Part shown: positions 56,898 to 64,000 of the stretch, piece after piece
Layout: every line of letters begins with the position of its first letter
Position numbering within the stretch: position 1 is the stretch's first letter
NCBI GenBank assembly: GCA_023206055.1
Contig: CP065366.1
Location: forward strand, 124,001-188,000
Length of the DNA: 64,000 nt
Direction: 5' to 3'
Origin: Vibrio cyclitrophicus
GTDB lineage: Bacteria; Pseudomonadota; Gammaproteobacteria; Enterobacterales; Vibrionaceae
Notes under the pieces: generated by a model
Database searches by the model: none
What the model was told of the DNA's origin: nothing
Seen by the model: only the letters and a program-made list of their open reading frames with translations
Made by a program: the position numbers and the translations under genes

Positions 56898-56957
56898 TCG
56901 ATAGCTATTCAAGTCGATATCTATTCAAGTGGATACCAATTCAACTGGATAAATAGG
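56898..56957. repeat. 16-bp tandem repeats in the tatB-tatC gap
   Basis: Three full copies and one partial: TCGATAGCTATTCAAG (56898), TCGATATCTATTCAAG (56914), TGGATACCAATTCAAC (56930), then TGGATAAATAGG (56946). The first two differ at a single base. Confidence 0.85.
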
Positions 56958-56998
56958 TGTGCGGCTCCTTTTCGATCTTCCTGTTTAAGAGGTTTGAC

Positions 56999-57754
56999 AT
57001 GTCTTCGACTGAGCAGACACAGCCTTTAATTAGCCATCTTCTAGAACTTCGTAATCGCTTACTACGTGCGATTATTGCGGTTCTGGTGGTGTTTGTTGGG
57101 CTAATTTATTTCGCTAATGATATTTATGAGTTCGTCTCTGCACCTTTGGTAGATCGCTTACCTGAAGGCGCGACGATGATCGCAACCGATGTTGCGTCGC
57201 CATTTTTCACACCACTGAAATTAACCTTGATCGCGTCTATATTCCTCGCGGTTCCGTTTATTTTGTATCAGGTGTGGGCTTTTGTTGCTCCGGGCTTATA
57301 CAAGCATGAGAAGCGCTTGATCATGCCGTTATTGGCTTCAAGCTCATTGCTGTTTTACTGTGGTGTGGCGTTCGCTTACTTCATTGTATTCCCGTTGGTA
57401 TTTGGCTTTTTTACCGCCATATCATTAGGGGGAGTAGAGTTCGCAACCGACATATCGAGTTATCTTGATTTTGTACTCGCGTTGTTCTTTGCCTTTGGTA
57501 TTGCTTTTGAAGTGCCAGTCGCGATTATCTTGCTATGTTGGACGGGTGCAACGACGCCTCAATCTCTGTCTGAAAAGCGTCCTTACATCGTCGTAGGTGC
57601 TTTCATCATAGGTATGATGCTGACACCACCAGATATGATTTCGCAAACACTGTTGGCGATTCCAATGTGTATTCTGTTTGAGATTGGTCTGTTCTTCGCT
57701 CGTTTTTATACGCGTAAGCCAGGTGCGGATGAAGAGGAAGAAGCTGAATCTTGA
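56999..57754 (+). CDS. tatC: Sec-independent translocase subunit TatC
   Basis: A 251-residue membrane protein with six helices, the docking site for twin-arginine signal peptides. N-terminal LISHLLELRNRLLRAI is the family start, followed by the conserved APLVDRLPEGATMIATDVAS region, PFILYQVWAFVAPGLYKHEK and the FGIAFEVPVAIILLCW helix. ATG 56999 follows AGAGG, and the 14 codons upstream are dropped. Last of tatABC, with a strong bidirectional terminator behind it. Confidence 0.95.
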   Translation: MSSTEQTQPLISHLLELRNRLLRAIIAVLVVFVGLIYFANDIYEFVSAPLVDRLPEGATMIATDVASPFFTPLKLTLIASIFLAVPFILYQVWAFVAPGLYKHEKRLIMPLLASSSLLFYCGVAFAYFIVFPLVFGFFTAISLGGVEFATDISSYLDFVLALFFAFGIAFEVPVAIILLCWTGATTPQSLSEKRPYIVVGAFIIGMMLTPPDMISQTLLAIPMCILFEIGLFFARFYTRKPGADEEEEAES

Positions 57755-57781
57755 TTCGGAATGCTTCAGTAAAAATCACAT

Positions 57782-57814
57782 AATAAAAAAGCGGCCTAGG
57801 GCCGCTTTTTTATT
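57782..57814. terminator. bidirectional terminator, tatC / small Cys-His gene
   Basis: AATAAAAAAGCGGCC - TAG - GGCCGCTTTTTTATT: a long symmetrical hairpin with T runs on both strands. It serves tatC and the minus-strand small gene that ends at 57823. Confidence 0.94.
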
Positions 57815-57822
57815 ATGTCTGT

Positions 57823-57939
57823 TTATCGAATCTTTAACTGATAGCCACAGTTATGACATATATAGAGCTCTTTGATGCCCCAAATTTTATGCCATAGAGT
57901 TCGATGTTGACGTTGTAAGTGTTGTGAATGGTCACACAT
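57823..57939 (-). CDS. 38-residue Cys/His small protein
   Basis: A short minus-strand gene: MCDHSQHLQRQHRTLWHKIW then GIKELYICHNCGYQLKIR. Support: a perfect GGAGG ribosome site 9 bases before ATG 57939, a plausible promoter (TATACT at about -10) further upstream, and a bidirectional terminator directly after the stop. Cys 2 and His 4 near the N terminus plus CHNC near the C terminus could bind one zinc, like a zinc-ribbon knuckle. It resembles the tiny Cys-rich proteins of gammaproteobacteria whose role is unknown. No further function can be given. Confidence 0.7.
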   Translation of the reverse strand: MCDHSQHLQRQHRTLWHKIWGIKELYICHNCGYQLKIR

Positions 57940-58042
57940 AATCAACTACCTCCATATGCAGGTGGTTGATAGTATACATATCACATTGCTTTCTCAAATG
58001 AATTCAGGGTAAATCCGTAATATTTACTTATTAATAGTTTTA

Positions 58043-58804
58043 TCATAGATTAAACAATGATTTAGCATTGGTGGTGGTTATGTTTTCGACTTCTTCAAGG
58101 GTAATTCCGCGTAATTCAGCGATGCGTTTTGCTACTAACTCTGTGTAGGCTGGTTCGTTGCGTTTACCGCGATTCGGTGTTGGTGCTAAATATGGGCAAT
58201 CTGTTTCTAGGATGACGTAATTCATATCCAGATGTGGGATCACCTTATCCATACCTGAATTCTTAAAGGTCGACACGCCACCTAAACCTAAATGAAAGCC
58301 TAGCTCGTTAATCGCTTGAGCTTCCTCTAAGCTGCTGCCAAAACAGTGGAACACGCCACGTAAGCTGCCATCTTGTTCTTGGCGAAGCAGTGCAAGTGTC
58401 TCTTCAATGGAATCACGGGTGTGGATCACGACAGGTAGGTCTAGATCTTTTGCCCACTGAAGTTGAGTCACAAACGCCATCTCTTGTTCGGCCTTAAAGG
58501 TTTTATCCCAGTACAGGTCGATACCGATCTCACCCACGGCGATAAAATCATGCTTATCAAACCAAGCTCGAATGGTTTTCAGGGTCTGCTCAATATTTGC
58601 ATCCACATAACAAGGGTGTAAGCCCATCATTGAACGACACACATCAGGAAACTGCGCTTCTGTCGCTAACATTGGCTCGATAGATTCTAAATCGATGTTC
58701 GGCAATAGAATCGTATCAATACCTTGGGCAAGTGCGCGCTGCACCACCTGTTCGCGGTCTTCGTCGAATTCGCTCGCGTAAATATGGGCATGGGTGTCGA
58801 TCAT
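58043..58804 (-). CDS. tatD: TatD-family metal-dependent deoxyribonuclease
   Basis: A 253-residue TIM-barrel hydrolase with 3'-5' exonuclease activity on DNA/RNA, linked to repair of oxidative damage. Metal ligands are in DTHAHIYASEFDEDR, AVGEIGIDLYW, VIHTRDS, GVFHCFGSS and ILETDCPYLAP. ATG 58804 (MIDTHAHIYA) follows AGGA and is the family start. The frame open to 58882 is rejected. It is separate from tatABC here, on the opposite strand, although in E. coli it is tatABCD. It is not a part of the translocase. Confidence 0.94.
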   Translation of the reverse strand: MIDTHAHIYASEFDEDREQVVQRALAQGIDTILLPNIDLESIEPMLATEAQFPDVCRSMMGLHPCYVDANIEQTLKTIRAWFDKHDFIAVGEIGIDLYWDKTFKAEQEMAFVTQLQWAKDLDLPVVIHTRDSIEETLALLRQEQDGSLRGVFHCFGSSLEEAQAINELGFHLGLGGVSTFKNSGMDKVIPHLDMNYVILETDCPYLAPTPNRGKRNEPAYTELVAKRIAELRGITLEEVENITTTNAKSLFNL

Positions 58805-59012
58805 TATTTTTGTCCTGAAAGCGGTCTGTACTGAGTTGTCATGAGTATACGGCAGTGTGAGGAGAAGGTCATTTTTTGCCATTTATCCCTTTTTTTGAAT
58901 GGGTTTTCGCTTTACTGCTAGCGTCCTGAGCCATCAGTGATATGCTTTTGCCAGTATTTAGCACTTTTCATATCTAAGCATTTTGGTGTTTAGACTAGGC
59001 AAGGAGAATCTA

Positions 59013-60056
59013 GTGTCTGTTTCAATTCAAGGTCAATTCCCAGGTCGTCGTATGCGTCGTATGCGTAAACATGACTTTAGCCGTCGCTTAATGGCAGAAA
59101 ATCAATTGTCTGTAGATGACCTAATCTACCCAATGTTTATCTTGATGGGTAAAGAGCGTCGTGAGCCTGTAGAGTCAATGCCAGGTGTTGAGCGTCTGTC
59201 TATCGACCTTATGCTTGAGGAAGCGGATTACCTGTCAAAACTGGGTGTCCCTGCGATTGCTCTATTTCCAGTCGTGAACCAAGATGCTAAAAGTTTATGC
59301 GCAGCTGAAGCTCATAACTCAGAAGGTTTGGTGCAGCGCGCTGTACGTTTACTAAAAGAGCATGTGCCAAATATGGGTGTGATTACTGACGTAGCACTAG
59401 ACCCGTTCACCACTCACGGCCAAGACGGCATCATTGATGAAGATGGTTACGTGATGAATGACGAGACGACTGAAGTCTTGATCAAGCAAGCATTATCACA
59501 CGCTGAAGCGGGTGCGGATGTGGTTGCACCGTCAGATATGATGGATGGTCGCATTGGTAAGATCCGTGAAGCTCTAGAAGAAGCGGGCCATATTCATACC
59601 CAAATCATGGCTTACTCTGCGAAATACGCATCGTGCTACTACGGTCCATTCCGCGATGCGGTCGGCAGTGCTTCGAACCTGAAAGGGGGTAACAAGAAGA
59701 ACTACCAGATGGATCCAGCAAACAGCGATGAAGCGATTCACGAAGTGGCGATGGATCTTAATGAAGGTGCGGATATGGTGATGGTTAAGCCAGGCATGCC
59801 TTACCTAGACATCGTGCGCCGTGTTAAGCATGAGCTGCAAGCGCCGACTTTTGCTTATCAAGTGTCTGGTGAATATGCGATGCATAAAGCTGCGATCCAA
59901 AATGGTTGGCTGAAAGAGCGTGAAACCGTAATGGAATCACTGTTGTGCTTTAAGCGTGCTGGTGCTGATGGCATCCTGACGTACTTCGCTAAAGATGTCG
60001 CAGAGTGGCTTGCTGAAGATAACGCACAAGCTGCTGAGCACCTGCAAGGCAAGTAA
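59013..60056 (+). CDS. hemB: Delta-aminolevulinic acid dehydratase (porphobilinogen synthase)
   Basis: Condenses two 5-aminolevulinate molecules into porphobilinogen in haem synthesis. TIM-barrel enzyme of 347 residues, probably an octamer. The Schiff-base lysines lie in MAYSAKYASCYYGPF and MVMVKPGMPYLD. The metal segment reads DVALDPFTTHGQDG, with Asp and Ala where zinc enzymes have three Cys (E. coli type), so it is the magnesium/zinc-independent class known from Pseudomonas. GTG 59013 has AAGGAG 7 bases before it. The codons upstream are not used. Followed by a terminator. Confidence 0.96.
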   Translation: MSVSIQGQFPGRRMRRMRKHDFSRRLMAENQLSVDDLIYPMFILMGKERREPVESMPGVERLSIDLMLEEADYLSKLGVPAIALFPVVNQDAKSLCAAEAHNSEGLVQRAVRLLKEHVPNMGVITDVALDPFTTHGQDGIIDEDGYVMNDETTEVLIKQALSHAEAGADVVAPSDMMDGRIGKIREALEEAGHIHTQIMAYSAKYASCYYGPFRDAVGSASNLKGGNKKNYQMDPANSDEAIHEVAMDLNEGADMVMVKPGMPYLDIVRRVKHELQAPTFAYQVSGEYAMHKAAIQNGWLKERETVMESLLCFKRAGADGILTYFAKDVAEWLAEDNAQAAEHLQGK

Positions 60057-60081
60057 GTATCAAGCAAACCATATGATCACC

Positions 60082-60116
60082 AAAGGGTTGGCCGTTGTGC
60101 CAACCCTTTTGTTTTA
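60082..60116 (+). terminator. hemB terminator
   Basis: AAAGGGTTGG - CCGTTGTG - CCAACCCTTT followed by TTG and TTTT, between hemB and the acetyltransferase gene. Confidence 0.9.
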
Positions 60117-60131
60117 TTAGGATGAAACAAG

Positions 60132-60566
60132 ATGTCTGTCATTGTGCGTGAAGGCTCATTAGAAGAGGTGGTTTCTGTTGTTGAACAGATTACCGAGTTT
60201 GCCAAAAAAGAGAGTGTAACGTCTTTATCGGAGCGATTAGCGGGTAAAACAAGCCTGATCCTCGTTGCTGAAGAAGCGGGTGTGTTACTGGGTTTTAAGA
60301 TCGGTTATGAATTGGATGAAAACACATTTTATAGCTGGTTTGGCGGTGTTTCATCATTGGCGAGAAACAAGGGTGTGGCGCAAGCGCAACTTGATGTTCA
60401 AGAACAGTGGGTGAAGCAGCAGGGCTATCAACAACTGAAAGTGAAGTCTCGTAACCAGTTCCCCGCAATGTTGCGCTTGTTATTAAGAAACGGTTACCTA
60501 ATCGAAAAATTTGAAGAAAAAGAAGACATTAATGACCATAGAATCCATTTTTTGAAGCAAATTTGA
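60132..60566 (+). CDS. GNAT-family N-acetyltransferase
   Basis: A 144-residue protein with the GNAT fold: beta strands at SLILVAEEAGVLLGFKIGYE, then SWFGGVSSLARNKGVAQAQL, which carries the acetyl-CoA pyrophosphate loop (RNKGVAQ is the R/Q-x-x-G-x-A motif), and a C-terminal NQFPAMLRLLLRNGYLIEKF segment typical of the family. Substrate unknown. It lies between hemB and ryhB. A gene in the same place occurs in V. cholerae, as far as I recall. Weak to moderate ribosome site (ATTAGGATG). Confidence 0.85.
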   Translation: MSVIVREGSLEEVVSVVEQITEFAKKESVTSLSERLAGKTSLILVAEEAGVLLGFKIGYELDENTFYSWFGGVSSLARNKGVAQAQLDVQEQWVKQQGYQQLKVKSRNQFPAMLRLLLRNGYLIEKFEEKEDINDHRIHFLKQI

Positions 60567-60618
60567 GCACTGCTGTTAACGGTTTATAAATTAAATGAGA
60601 TTTATTATCATTTAAGTG

Positions 60619-60648
60619 TTGACTATCAAATGAGAATCATTATTATTA
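60619..60648 (+). promoter_or_regulatory. ryhB promoter with Fur box
   Basis: -35 TTGACT (60619) and -10 TATTAT (60641) with 16-bp spacing. The Fur box TGAGAATCATTATTA (60631-60645) matches the 7-1-7 consensus at 12 of 14 defined positions and overlaps the -10. Strong iron repression is expected. Confidence 0.8.
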
Positions 60649-60652
60649 ACTT

Positions 60653-60873
60653 TGTCTTAGGGAATGAGGAAATGTTCACAAGGATGTTAAGTACTCAAGT
60701 ATCTACTTGGTTACCCAACAGAATTCTCGCGAACTTGTACTAAGTTCTTTTTGACACGACATTGCTCACATTGCTTCCAGTGTAATTTATAGCTTTTAGG
60801 TAAAGCTGTGGTATTCAATTTGAATGGCTTTACCGGTTTTTGCTAGGCGACATCTTCGGGTGTCGCTTTTTTT
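60653..60873 (+). ncRNA. ryhB: RyhB iron-sparing small RNA (long Vibrio form)
   Basis: Hfq-dependent sRNA that, when iron is low, represses mRNAs of iron-using proteins. Identified by the core at 60759-60780: ACATTGCTCACATTGCTTCC, which equals the E. coli RyhB seed. The Fur-box promoter ends at about 60648. The molecule would be about 220 bases, like the V. cholerae RyhB (about 225) and much longer than the 90-base enteric one. Two hairpins follow the core: GGTAAAGC...GCTTTACC (60799-60833) and a strong UUCG terminator (60847-60873). Start and end are estimates. Confidence 0.9.
60847..60873 (+). terminator. ryhB terminator
   Basis: GCGACATC - TTCG - GGTGTCGC and a run of seven T. A UUCG tetraloop hairpin of the classic type. 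Confidence 0.92.
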
Positions 60874-60942
60874 ATACCTCCATTTCAACAAGATGCATAT
60901 TTAGTGGCACATATTTTTATGAATAAAACGCCATCAGTATTC

Positions 60943-61093
60943 TTTTCCACAACGCAAGATCGTAAAAAGATCGTTGATCATATGTTCGATCTGTAATTTT
61001 ATTCTTTATTTTCATGTGTTTATTGGTATTTTATTGCTTGTTGTGCTTAGTTTTCAACAAGGTGGATAAATAATATAAACAGAGTTATCCACA
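60943..61093. promoter_or_regulatory. DnaA-box and GATC cluster upstream of polA
   Basis: Perfect DnaA box TTATCCACA at 61085-61093. Near-matches TTTTCCACA at 60943-60951 and, on the other strand, TTATCCACC at 61061-61069. Four GATC sites lie within 34 bp (60958-60991). The rest of the gap from 60874 to 61244 holds no gene. Confidence 0.55.
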
Positions 61094-61244
61094 GAACGCT
61101 TGCGTCTAAGAACAAAAAATAACAATAAATCGATTATAACGAACACAACCGAGTGAACGGATACAGATCGACAACGTGGAATCCAACCAACAGACGTGGC
61201 ATTCTTAACAGATAATTTCTGTACTTACTGGATACACAAACATT

Positions 61245-64000
61245 ATGGCTCGTATTCCTGATAATCCATTGATTCTGATCGATGGCTCTTCTTACCTATA
61301 TCGCGCGTTCCATGCTTACCCTGGCACAATGAGCAATGGTGATATCCCTACCAACGCTGTTTACGGTGTAGTTAACATGTTGCGCAGCATGATGCGTCAA
61401 TTTGCTTCTGATCGTATTGCGGTAATTTTTGATGCGAAAGGAAAGACGTTCCGTGATGACATGTACCCAGAGTACAAGGCAAACCGTCCACCAATGCCTG
61501 ACGATCTTCGTTGTCAGATAGAACCTCTGCACAATGTTATTCGTGCGATGGGTTTACCACTTATCTCTATTCCTGGCGTTGAAGCGGATGATGTGATCGG
61601 TACGCTTGCTTCTCAAGCTTCAGCTCTCGGTATGCCTGTGCTTATCAGTACTGGCGATAAAGATATGGCGCAGCTTGTCGATGACAACGTTACTTTGATC
61701 AACACTATGACCAACGTAGTGATGGATCGTGAAGGTGTGATTGAGAAGTTTGGTATTCCGCCAGAGCTGATTATCGACTACCTTGCGCTGATGGGCGATA
61801 AAGTCGATAACATCCCAGGTGTTCCGGGTGTTGGCGACAAGACAGCGACTGCTCTGCTACAAGGCATTGGTAGCATCGAAAAGCTGTATCAAAATCTTGA
61901 TGATATTGCGGCGCTTGGCTTCCGTGGTTCAAAAACCATGGCTAAGAAGCTAATTGATAACAAAGACAATGCTGACATGTCTTATGAGCTTGCAACAATC
62001 AAACTGGATGTTGAGCTTGAAGAGACGCCTGAGTCGCTTGTCAAAGCACAACCAAACACGGATGAGTTGATTAAGCTATACGGTCAACTGGTCTTCAAAT
62101 CTTGGTTAAACGAGCTGCTTGAAGGTGGCAGTGGTGTGGTTGAGGCGGATGAAAAGTCGGGCGCAGTGCGTAGCAACACGGCATCAACCCCTTCTACCGT
62201 AGAAATGAACACCTCTGCCGTGACGATTGATCGCAGCAACTACGAAACCATCCTCGATGAAGCGTCATTCAATGTTTGGTTAGAAAAATTGAAAGCATCT
62301 GAAGTGTTTGCTTTCGATACTGAGACAGACAGCCTAGATTACATGGTCGCGAACCTTGTTGGTCTATCATTCGCAACCGAGGAAGGCGTTGCCGCTTACG
62401 TGCCAGTTGCTCATGACTACCTAGATGCACCGCAACAGCTGGATCGCGATTGGGTACTTGAACAACTGAAGCCAATTCTAGAAGATGACGCACAAGCTAA
62501 AGTCGGTCAAAACCTGAAGTACGATATGAGTGTGCTAGCGCGCTACGGCATCGAGATGAAAGGCATCAAACACGACACTATGTTGGCGTCTTACGTTTTC
62601 AATAGCGTAGGTGGCAAGCATGATATGGACAGCCTAGCGCTGCGTTTCCTACAGCACAGCTGCATCTCATTTGAGCAAATCGCAGGTAAAGGTAAGAAAC
62701 AGCTTACTTTCAACCAGATTGAGCTGGGCGAAGCGTCTCCATACGCTGCAGAAGATGCGGACGTAACACTACGTCTTCATAACCGTTTGATGGAAAACAT
62801 CGAGCAAGATGAAAAGCTAAAAGCCATCTATGAAGAGATCGAAGTACCACTGATTCCTGTTATGTCTCGCATTGAACGTACAGGCGTATTCATCGATGAC
62901 ATGTTGCTAGGGGCTCAATCGCAAGAGATTGCGGTTCGTCTGGATGAGCTAGAACAGAAAGCCTACGAGATTGCAGAGCAAGAGTTCAACATGAACTCAC
63001 CAAAACAGCTGCAAGCGATCCTGTTTGAGAAAATGGGTCTGCCAGTAATCAAGAAAACGCCATCAGGTGCACCTTCAACTAATGAAGAAGTGCTACAAGA
63101 ATTGGCGCTTGATTACCCGCTACCTAAGCTGATCATTGAGTATCGTGGCCTTGCGAAGCTTAAGTCGACGTACACAGATAAACTGCCGAAGATGATCAAC
63201 GCCGAAACGGGCCGTGTTCACACGTCTTATCACCAAGCGGTGACAGCAACGGGCCGTTTGTCTTCGACCGATCCAAACCTACAGAACATCCCAATTCGTA
63301 ATGAAGAAGGTCGTCGTATCCGCCAAGCATTCGTTGCACAACATGGTTGGAAGATCCTAGCGGTCGATTACTCTCAAATTGAATTGCGTATCATGGCGCA
63401 CCTATCAGGTGACAAAGCGCTTCTGGAAGCATTCCAACAAGGCAAAGATATCCACGCGGCAACGGCTGCTGAGATTATCGGCGTGGCCATTGATCAAGTT
63501 ACCACTGAACAGCGTCGTCGTGCTAAAGCCGTTAACTTCGGTCTTATCTACGGCATGAGTGCCTTTGGCTTGGCTAAGCAATTGGGTATTCCTCGTGGCG
63601 AAGCACAACACTACATGGATACTTACTTCGAACGTTACCCTGGCGTGATGCAGTATATGGAAGACACACGCAGTGCGGCTTCAGAGCAAGGCTTCGTTGA
63701 AACCATTTACGGTCGTCGTTTGCATCTTCCTGAAATTCAATCTCGTAATGGTATGCGTCGTAAGGCGGCTGAACGTGCGGCGATCAACGCGCCAATGCAA
63801 GGCACAGCGGCAGACATCATTAAGAAAGCGATGTTGCTAGTTGATGAGTGGATTCAAGCCGAAGGCGATGGTCGTGTGAAACTGCTTATGCAGGTACACG
63901 ATGAATTGGTATTTGAAGTGGAAGAGTCAGCTTTAGCCGAAATTGAAAGTAAAGTACAACAATTGATGGAATCCGCTGCAGAGCTAGAAGTGCCACTTGT
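61245..64000 (+). CDS. polA: DNA polymerase I (3' end cut by window)
   Basis: Repair and Okazaki-fragment polymerase. The first about 918 codons are in the window; the last dozen or so are missing. The 5' nuclease domain (1 to about 300) starts MARIPDNPLILIDGSSYLYR and has YKANRPPMPDDLR and GVPGVGDKTATALL. A 3'-5' exonuclease domain (about 350-515) has FAFDTETDSL, so the DxE metal site is intact. The polymerase domain (from about 540) has motif A VDYSQIELRIMAHLS (about 707), RRRAKAVNFGLIYG, and motif C MQVHDELVFEV (about 885). ATG 61245 is the family start. It is preceded by ryhB, as in V. cholerae. Confidence 0.97.
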   Translation, partial: MARIPDNPLILIDGSSYLYRAFHAYPGTMSNGDIPTNAVYGVVNMLRSMMRQFASDRIAVIFDAKGKTFRDDMYPEYKANRPPMPDDLRCQIEPLHNVIRAMGLPLISIPGVEADDVIGTLASQASALGMPVLISTGDKDMAQLVDDNVTLINTMTNVVMDREGVIEKFGIPPELIIDYLALMGDKVDNIPGVPGVGDKTATALLQGIGSIEKLYQNLDDIAALGFRGSKTMAKKLIDNKDNADMSYELATIKLDVELEETPESLVKAQPNTDELIKLYGQLVFKSWLNELLEGGSGVVEADEKSGAVRSNTASTPSTVEMNTSAVTIDRSNYETILDEASFNVWLEKLKASEVFAFDTETDSLDYMVANLVGLSFATEEGVAAYVPVAHDYLDAPQQLDRDWVLEQLKPILEDDAQAKVGQNLKYDMSVLARYGIEMKGIKHDTMLASYVFNSVGGKHDMDSLALRFLQHSCISFEQIAGKGKKQLTFNQIELGEASPYAAEDADVTLRLHNRLMENIEQDEKLKAIYEEIEVPLIPVMSRIERTGVFIDDMLLGAQSQEIAVRLDELEQKAYEIAEQEFNMNSPKQLQAILFEKMGLPVIKKTPSGAPSTNEEVLQELALDYPLPKLIIEYRGLAKLKSTYTDKLPKMINAETGRVHTSYHQAVTATGRLSSTDPNLQNIPIRNEEGRRIRQAFVAQHGWKILAVDYSQIELRIMAHLSGDKALLEAFQQGKDIHAATAAEIIGVAIDQVTTEQRRRAKAVNFGLIYGMSAFGLAKQLGIPRGEAQHYMDTYFERYPGVMQYMEDTRSAASEQGFVETIYGRRLHLPEIQSRNGMRRKAAERAAINAPMQGTAADIIKKAMLLVDEWIQAEGDGRVKLLMQVHDELVFEVEESALAEIESKVQQLMESAAELEVPL

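Noticed and set aside
57990..58025. Minus-strand TTACGGATTT near 58015, like the -35 of the lipoprotein promoters
   Set aside because: No CGTAT lies at the required distance, so I do not count it as an ECF promoter of the small Cys/His gene.
58043..58804. tatD as a fourth subunit of the Tat translocase
   Set aside because: The protein is a cytoplasmic metal-dependent nuclease and is on the opposite strand here; only the name links it to Tat.
60874..61244. Replication origin at the DnaA-box cluster
   Set aside because: Too few boxes, no AT-rich unwinding repeats typical of oriC, and Vibrio oriC lies near mnmG/dnaA, which are not here; kept only as a regulatory cluster.

Overview
The window reads as the primary chromosome of a Vibrio, probably of the Splendidus/Harveyi type. 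The species is an inference. The evidence is Vibrio-like proteins throughout and gene blocks I recognise from vibrios: vexRAB beside rep, uspA divergent from ftnA-uspB, rmuC-ubiE-ubiJ-ubiB-tatABC-tatD-hemB, and a long Vibrio-type RyhB just before polA. I see no IS element, prophage, integron or CRISPR array. Most of the window is ordinary core genome.

Layout. 1-3.3 kb: end of an rRNA operon (23S lacking about its first dozen bases, 5S, tRNA-Ser). 3.4-6.4 kb: ilvY and ilvC (branched-chain amino acids) and ubiK. 6.5-11.4 kb: RND drug-efflux operon vexR-vexA-vexB with a palindromic operator, divergent from the helicase gene rep. 13.7-15.3 kb: a cytochrome c5, then a tRNA array (Arg, His, Pro, His, Pro) followed by two decaying copies of its tRNA-Pro-tail plus terminator unit. 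16-21.5 kb: a peptide-type ABC importer. 21.7 kb: a SPOR-like exported protein.

22.8-34.1 kb is the accessory part and the most interesting. Two paralogous surface lipoproteins and an outer-membrane barrel protein lie beside a four-gene, translationally coupled operon: a membrane Ser/Thr kinase with altered HRD and DFG motifs, an exported protein, an ECF sigma factor of the kinase-linked type, and an anchored protein sharing an Ig/cadherin-like module with the lipoproteins. Both lipoprotein genes carry the same ECF-type promoter pattern (ACGGA-N15-CGTAT). I infer one signalling system: the kinase activates the sigma factor, which switches on the surface lipoproteins. The kinase/sigma core resembles PknT/EcfP of V. 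parahaemolyticus. The surface regulon is, to my knowledge, not described.

34.4-47.7 kb: an orphan nqrB, a small unknown gene, gor, rlmJ, prlC, asnC, a hybrid periplasmic-sensor GGDEF-EAL protein, rsmJ, a gene with a Fur box, yigM and uspA. 47.9-52.9 kb: ftnA, uspB, a yhiN-type flavoprotein, a DMT exporter and rmuC. 53-58.8 kb: ubiquinone genes ubiE-ubiJ-ubiB, the Tat translocase genes tatABC, an unlisted 38-codon Cys/His gene, and tatD. 59-64 kb: hemB (metal site of the non-cysteine type), an acetyltransferase, the sRNA RyhB with a Fur box, and polA, which runs off the right edge.

Start codons were re-chosen for many genes from ribosome binding sites and family length. Coordinates of RNA ends and promoters are approximate.
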